Assembly (NCBI GenBank): GCA_022828595.1
Contig: JAKGHH010000003.1
Coordinates: 11,842,934 to 11,906,933, forward strand
Direction of reading: 5' to 3'
DNA from: Nelumbo lutea
Taxonomy: Eukaryota; Streptophyta; Magnoliopsida; Proteales; Nelumbonaceae
DNA length: 64,000 nucleotides
Position numbers and translations under genes: made by a program. The notes under the pieces were generated by a model. That model worked only from the letters and a program-made list of their open reading frames with translations. It did no database searches and was not told where the DNA came from. Within the stretch, counting starts at the first letter, position 1. Every line of letters starts with the position of its first letter. This document shows, piece after piece, positions 59,693-64,000 of the stretch.

Positions 59693-59984
59693 GAAATTCA
59701 AAGACTAGAGCGCCGTGGTGCCAGATACTGCAACATTATAATTTACAATGACGTGCCTCGCGCTGTTTGTTACAAGCAGATACGGACTCGGGAGTCGGGA
59801 CTCCGGCACAATCCCTTCAGGTTTTCAGCTTTCACTCTTTCAGGTTGCGGGAACGGAGAGATATCTAGACCAAACCGGTAAATTGTGGTTTGATAAATTT
59901 TCAACAAACCATTGAACCAACCTATTCTATTATAGTATAGATTTTTATTTTCTTACGGAGTTCGGATCTGATCCTAAAAATAAA
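59693..59984. promoter_or_regulatory. Probable promoter of the PRIN2-like gene
   Basis: Upstream of the PRIN2-like ATG on the minus strand. A ATTATAATTT stretch near 59737 is a weak TATA candidate. The call is by position. Confidence 0.35.
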
Positions 59985-60846
59985 AAAAAAACTTAAGCAT
60001 CTCCGGTCCAATGAGTCCATTTATAAATGGATTGGATCCAATTCGGTCCAAATCTAATACAAATAAAATCCAATCCAATCCATTAAAATGTAAATTGATT
60101 GGATTGGATCCAATCCAAACCAAATGAAATATCAAAAATTATATATAAAAAATAGAACATATAAAAATTACAAAAATATATTAAAATGAAGAAATCTAAA
60201 AATTACAAAAATATCCCCTTTTGGCATTGAAAAAGCACTTTTATAAAAGTACTTTCATAGAAGTGCTTTTGTAAAAGTACTTTCGTATAAGTGCTTCTGC
60301 AAAAGTACTTAAGTACTTTCATAGAAGTGCTTTTGTAAAAATTATTTCATAAATGTACTTTTATAAGTGCTTTTATAAAAGTACTTTCATAAAAGTGATT
60401 TCGCAATAATGCTTTTATAAAAGTGCTTTCGTAAAAGTACTTCCGTAAGTTATTTTGTAAATGTGCTTTCGTGTAAAATTACGTTTGTAAAAATGCTTTT
60501 ATAAAACTGCTTCCGTAAATGTGCTTTCATAAAATCACTTTTGTGAAAGTCTCGTAAAAGTATTTTTGTAAAAGTACATTTCATAAAATTATTTTTATAA
60601 AAGTGCTTTCGTAAAAGTGATTTTATATTGTCTCCAGTTTTGATCGGTTTCAAATTGGACAAAGGTTTGACCTCGTGATTGAGTTATTTGAAATTTGGTT
60701 TAGATCCAATTCAGAATAATAAAAATATAGACCAATTAATTTTAAATTGACCCAATCCAATAATTATACAGATTATCCAAATATGATTTGATAATATTTG
60801 AATCGGATTAGATCCAACTGAAAACCGGCCACTGACACCCCTACTC
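59985..60846. mobile_element. hAT-type MITE remnant carrying a minisatellite
   Basis: The right end GGCCACTGACACCCCTA (60830-60846 region) read inversely gives TAGGGGTGTCAGTGGCC, a common hAT terminus. The left end is degraded. Both flanks hold TTGGATCCAATC-type palindromes. The middle 400 bp is the AAAGTACTTT minisatellite. Confidence 0.55.
60225..60638. repeat. Minisatellite of near-palindromic AAAAGTACTTTT units
   Basis: About 400 bp made of drifting units of 13-14 bases such as TAAAAGTACTTTC and TAAAAGTGCTTTC, often paired into 26-28-bp higher-order units. Some TA(C)TT become TGCTT, GATTT or TATTT. The minus-strand ORF across it is a repeat artefact. Confidence 0.88.
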
Positions 60847-60852
60847 TCTAAG

Positions 60853-61041
60853 AAGTAGATTAGGGTTGTTTATAACAAGACCCAAACTGACCAACTTGGT
60901 CCGATCCAACCCGAGTTGGCCAGTTTTTCTTCAACATCGATCGGTTTTGGGTTACAAAAAAACATAAACCGATGGTTCGGTTCGGTTTCAGTTTTCACAC
61001 ATGAAAAGTGAAACTGAACCGACCCAAACCAACTTAGATAT

Positions 61042-61077
<36 letters not shown>

Positions 61078-61425
61078 GATATATTTCAGTTTTAATATAT
61101 ATTTCAGATATATGTGGAAATATATATATTTCAGCTTTATTTCAGAAATATACATATTATATATAAAATATCAGTTTTAATCCATCAAATCATTTTTAAT
61201 TTCCAGGCATCCAACCTTTGTTTTGTTAGACTTGAATCCTTTACCGTTTATACCGAGAGAATCATTCACAAAACCGACACAAACTGATTCAAACCAGCCA
61301 AATCAGTTTTATTTTGTATTGGATCGGTTTCAGTTTTATTTCTAGATGAACCAACCATATCGGGTTGATTGAAAAAATGTCAATAAAACAGTCCAACCCG
61401 ACCCATAAACAGCCCTAAAGCAGAT
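60853..61425. mobile_element. hAT-type MITE, 557 bp
   Basis: The element at 60861-61417 starts TAGGGTTGTTTATAA and ends CCATAAACAGCCCTA, inverted with few mismatches. The 8-bp flanks are AAGTAGAT and AAGCAGAT (one mismatch). The arms carry CCGATCC/GGTTCGGTT motifs and the centre is a long AT run (about 61039-61075). Non-coding. Confidence 0.88.
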
Positions 61426-62552
61426 CCCAGTTTTACGTAACGGGATAACCCATCCCCCAACCCAGTGCAGACGGGATTCTATTCCAAGACGTCTCCGCTA
61501 CAACCTGTCAAACTATTCTCTAATGATATTTTATTTTATGACAGTTAAAAGGCCCGTTAGGGTAGGCGGCACTACATAAGCCAAAGTCAAAACAAATGGA
61601 TAGCTTCGCACAATCTAAGAAAAAAAACTTTCTTGATAAAGGGTTTAACCAAACAACTTTTCAACCTCCATCAAAAGAAACGCTGATTTGGTGATGAGTT
61701 TGCCAGTTTTCTCATAAACAATAATAGAATCAAACACCATATGTATTTGGTAGATCTTTCATTTATTAATTAAACATTAATAGAATCAAACATTATATGT
61801 ATTTGGTAGAATTTTTATTTATTAATTAAACATTTGTATTTAATTTATCTTCAAAACAAAAAAAAAATAATAATAATACTAACCATTTATGACAAATAAG
61901 TACCACATCAATAGAATAGTGAATAAAGACTGACTGTTGGGAAAATGTTAAAATGAAGTTTCCTCCAATAATAGATATACATATAAACCAAGACTAACTT
62001 TTGTAAGTATCTATGCATCACCATGTTGAACTAAATACTGATTTGACATGGTATGACAGCTTTTTGATAAAATTAAAATGCGATATTAAATGAATAATAT
62101 ACACATAAACATAAGTATATATAGTTTCTCCTAAAAACATATTATATATAATATGTTTTATTTCAATTTAGAGTTTAGTCTGGTTTTTAAAAGTTAAAAA
62201 ATCAGACCAAACATGAAAGTTACAACCTGAGAAATTGGCAAATTAGTTTCAATTTGGTTCTGGTGGGGTTTGGCAATCTAGACCATATAATGAATACCGT
62301 CTTCAAGGCCGTGGGTTTGAGTTCAGATTCTGTCAGGGCAAGTCGGTGCTTGCACCGTTCAAGCAGTCCCTTGCAACCATGTAAAGGTTGTTGGAACAGG
62401 TTTTGCCTTGACCGAAGCCGGACTCACAAGTTCCCACTTTGATAACTTCCACAACTACAAATTGGATCTGCTCCAAACGGACATGTAAAACTGGCTAAAT
62501 AACCCAGACATGAATAAACACATGTAGCAGCTAGCAGGTAATACGATAATGT
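61426..62552. other. Gene-free DNA, possible SINE trace
   Basis: AT-rich. Near 62318 a GGTTTGAGTTC motif resembles a pol III B box, and downstream GC-rich sequence runs to about 62430. I could not define an A box, a tail or target repeats, so this is only a weak SINE hint. Confidence 0.35.
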
Positions 62553-62736
62553 GAATTGGGATCTGTTCCTCACAAAGTGCGTCTCACACTGACCTCACAG
62601 CCACATCCCACTTTGTATTGGGAACATCTCCCCTTGAATAATAAATACAATTACGGGAGATATTCCCAATGTATGGCCAGGATATGCTGTGAGATCAGTG
62701 TGAGACGTGCTTTGTAAGGAGCAGATCTGGGCTCTA
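62553..62736. mobile_element. MITE copy C (most complete of family A/B/C)
   Basis: The left arm GATCTGTTCCTCACAAAG...CTCACACTGACCTCACAG is inverted at the right (CTGTGAGATCAGTGTGAGAC...GGAGCAGATC), about 40 bp per arm with five or so mismatches. The short interior has GGGAACATCTCC and GGGAGATATTCCC. Related copies lie at 2973 and 3100. Confidence 0.85.
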
Positions 62737-62929
62737 ATAAAGCATCACTGATGTTAGTGGTTATCACATTCATGGATTAGGCTTGGGCGGGGCTTAGCAT
62801 CTAGGATTAGGGGCTTAACCAAGCCCCAGGCCTAAGACCCAGCCCAATAAAACCTGGGCTAGATTTTTGGGCTTTTGTCTGGGCTTTAAATACATGTCAT
62901 ATTACAATTCATTATAGACAGACATACTT

Positions 62930-63290
62930 AAATTTGGGACTGTTAAAAAATAAGTGCTTATTCAAATAAATACTTATTTTGGGTTGAGACCACACATATA
63001 AGCACTTATTTGAGTTTGGAAAATAAGCCTAAATAAGTGTTTATTCGTAAGAATAAATACTTAAAAATAAGTTCAAAATTGAACTTATTTTTAAGTGATT
63101 ATTCAATAAGGGCTTATATCCTTTTTGGTCTATCTTGACCTGCCACATCATTCTCAAAACGCTGATACTATCCATGTTTGACATAAGTGTTTTTTCATCA
63201 AACACTCATGCAAATTTAGTAGAATAAGCACTAAAATAAGTAATTATTCAATAAACATTTTTTTTTTCTAAATAAACACTACCAAACTCA
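62930..63290. mobile_element. Probable MITE, AATAAGTGCTTATT-rich
   Basis: Both ends carry TTTGG plus AATAAGCACT/AGTGCTTATT motifs in inverted orientation, and the interior has several inverted AATAAGT blocks. The ends match only loosely and no target duplication was fixed. Confidence 0.5.
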
Positions 63291-63469
63291 GCGTAATAAT
63301 TTGCATGAAGTAGCCACCTCATAGCCATCAATTGGTAGGAATTCCCTTTAGGCGTTATCCCTTAGGCTAGGGCCTTGAGTGTGGCAATGGGCAAAATACT
63401 GATGATGGTGAGATTATGTGGTGGTCTCTCTCAGTTTCCGTTTTGGGTTGTGGGTTGGGCTGGGTTCAA

Positions 63470-63584
63470 TTAGGCTATGTTTGGTTTGTAAGAAAATGTA
63501 AGGAAAGGAAAGCAAAGGTAGAAAAACCTTTACAAACCTTGTATAGGTTTCTCTGTTTTTTCCTTCAAGCCAAACACAGCCTTA
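63470..63584. mobile_element. Tourist-like MITE (PIF/Harbinger), 109 bp
   Basis: The element at 63473-63581 has ends GGCTATGTTTGGTTTG and (inverted) GGCTGTGTTTGGCTTG. It is flanked by TTA on both sides (63470-63472, 63582-63584), the 3-bp duplication typical of PIF/Harbinger. Non-coding. Confidence 0.85.
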
Positions 63585-64000
63585 ATGTCAATTGATTGGC
63601 CAGAATGCCAGAACCAGCTACATGAGTTTTTATTTTATTGCCAAAGAGTAACTTGTTCTTTCTTCTTCTATGATGGAAGGAACGGTTGGTGAATGGTATG
63701 ATTTGCATCCATTAATTAAGAGTTTAGCTATATAATCAATATGAATACAGGTGGCAATTGGACGGGTTGGGTTGAGTTTCAACCCAATCCATCTAACCCG
63801 CCAACCTATTAATGACCCAGTTATATAAAATTAAATGGGTTGGGTTCAACCCAAACCCACTTTAACACAATCCAACCCGCCCAAATCCATTCATCTTATA
63901 TTTATACACTTAAAAAACAAACTCTCTTTCTTAACAAATAAGTTGGTTGTAGCTTGTTATTGTAGTTATTATTTACATAAGTGGTGAAAGTTCAAATCAC
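63585..64000. other. Gene-free end of window, likely start of another MITE
   Basis: From about 63750 the sequence AGGTGGCAATTGGACGGGTT with many CCAACCC/GGGTTGGG motifs resembles the end of a hAT-type MITE, cut off by the window. Confidence 0.45.

Noticed and set aside
60450..60662. Minus-strand ORF with repeated Lys/Phe-rich peptide
   Set aside because: Translation of the AAAGTACTTT minisatellite, not a repeat protein.
62305..62345. tRNA gene or SINE from a GGTTTGAGTTC B-box-like motif
   Set aside because: No A box, no cloverleaf, no tail and no flanking repeats could be found.

Overview
The window is nuclear DNA of a flowering plant. It has AT-rich intergenic DNA, GT-AG introns, plant-only gene families (a nucleobase-ascorbate transporter of the NAT6 type, a DUF4228/PADRE protein, a PRIN2-like plastid protein) and plant retrotransposons primed by initiator tRNA-Met. 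The low GC and long introns suit a eudicot or another non-grass angiosperm; I cannot name the species.

Layout. 1-6367: no gene; two MITE copies near 3 kb, then the promoter and leader of the transporter. 6368-12139 (+): a complete 14-exon NAT6-like gene (534 codons), with a hAT-type MITE in intron 7. 13.0-13.5 kb: three tandem copies of a 150-bp unit. 15.5-29.2 kb (-): 17 recognisable exons of a MER3/HFM1 (Arabidopsis RCK) meiotic helicase gene. Only about the N-terminal half is present, with three apparent frame breaks and no C-terminal exons, so I treat it as a pseudogene or broken copy. Its 8.9-kb intron holds a LINE interrupted by a Ty1/copia element. 29.2-29.8 kb (+): an orphan starch synthase II fragment, head to head with the helicase. 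30-34 kb: a decayed hAT transposon with its 3' part duplicated. 34-41.8 kb: minisatellite, MITEs and otherwise featureless DNA.

41874-43071 (+): a complete three-exon DUF4228/PADRE gene. 43495-59692 (-): a complete three-exon PRIN2-like gene whose second intron is 15.5 kb. That intron holds a second LINE, interrupted by a Ty3/gypsy chromovirus, plus a SINE-like insertion and a hAT MITE with a perfect 8-bp target duplication. 59.7-64 kb: a MITE cluster, one of which has expanded into a 0.4-kb minisatellite.

The three best-supported genes (transporter, PADRE protein, PRIN2) are unrelated housekeeping or stress genes, not a cluster. The story of the window is structural. Two genes have been stretched by parallel LINE-plus-LTR nests whose LTR pairs differ by about 5-6% by eye, and one of those genes looks broken. 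I found no new enzymatic or defence system, no CRISPR array and no convincing tRNA or rRNA gene.
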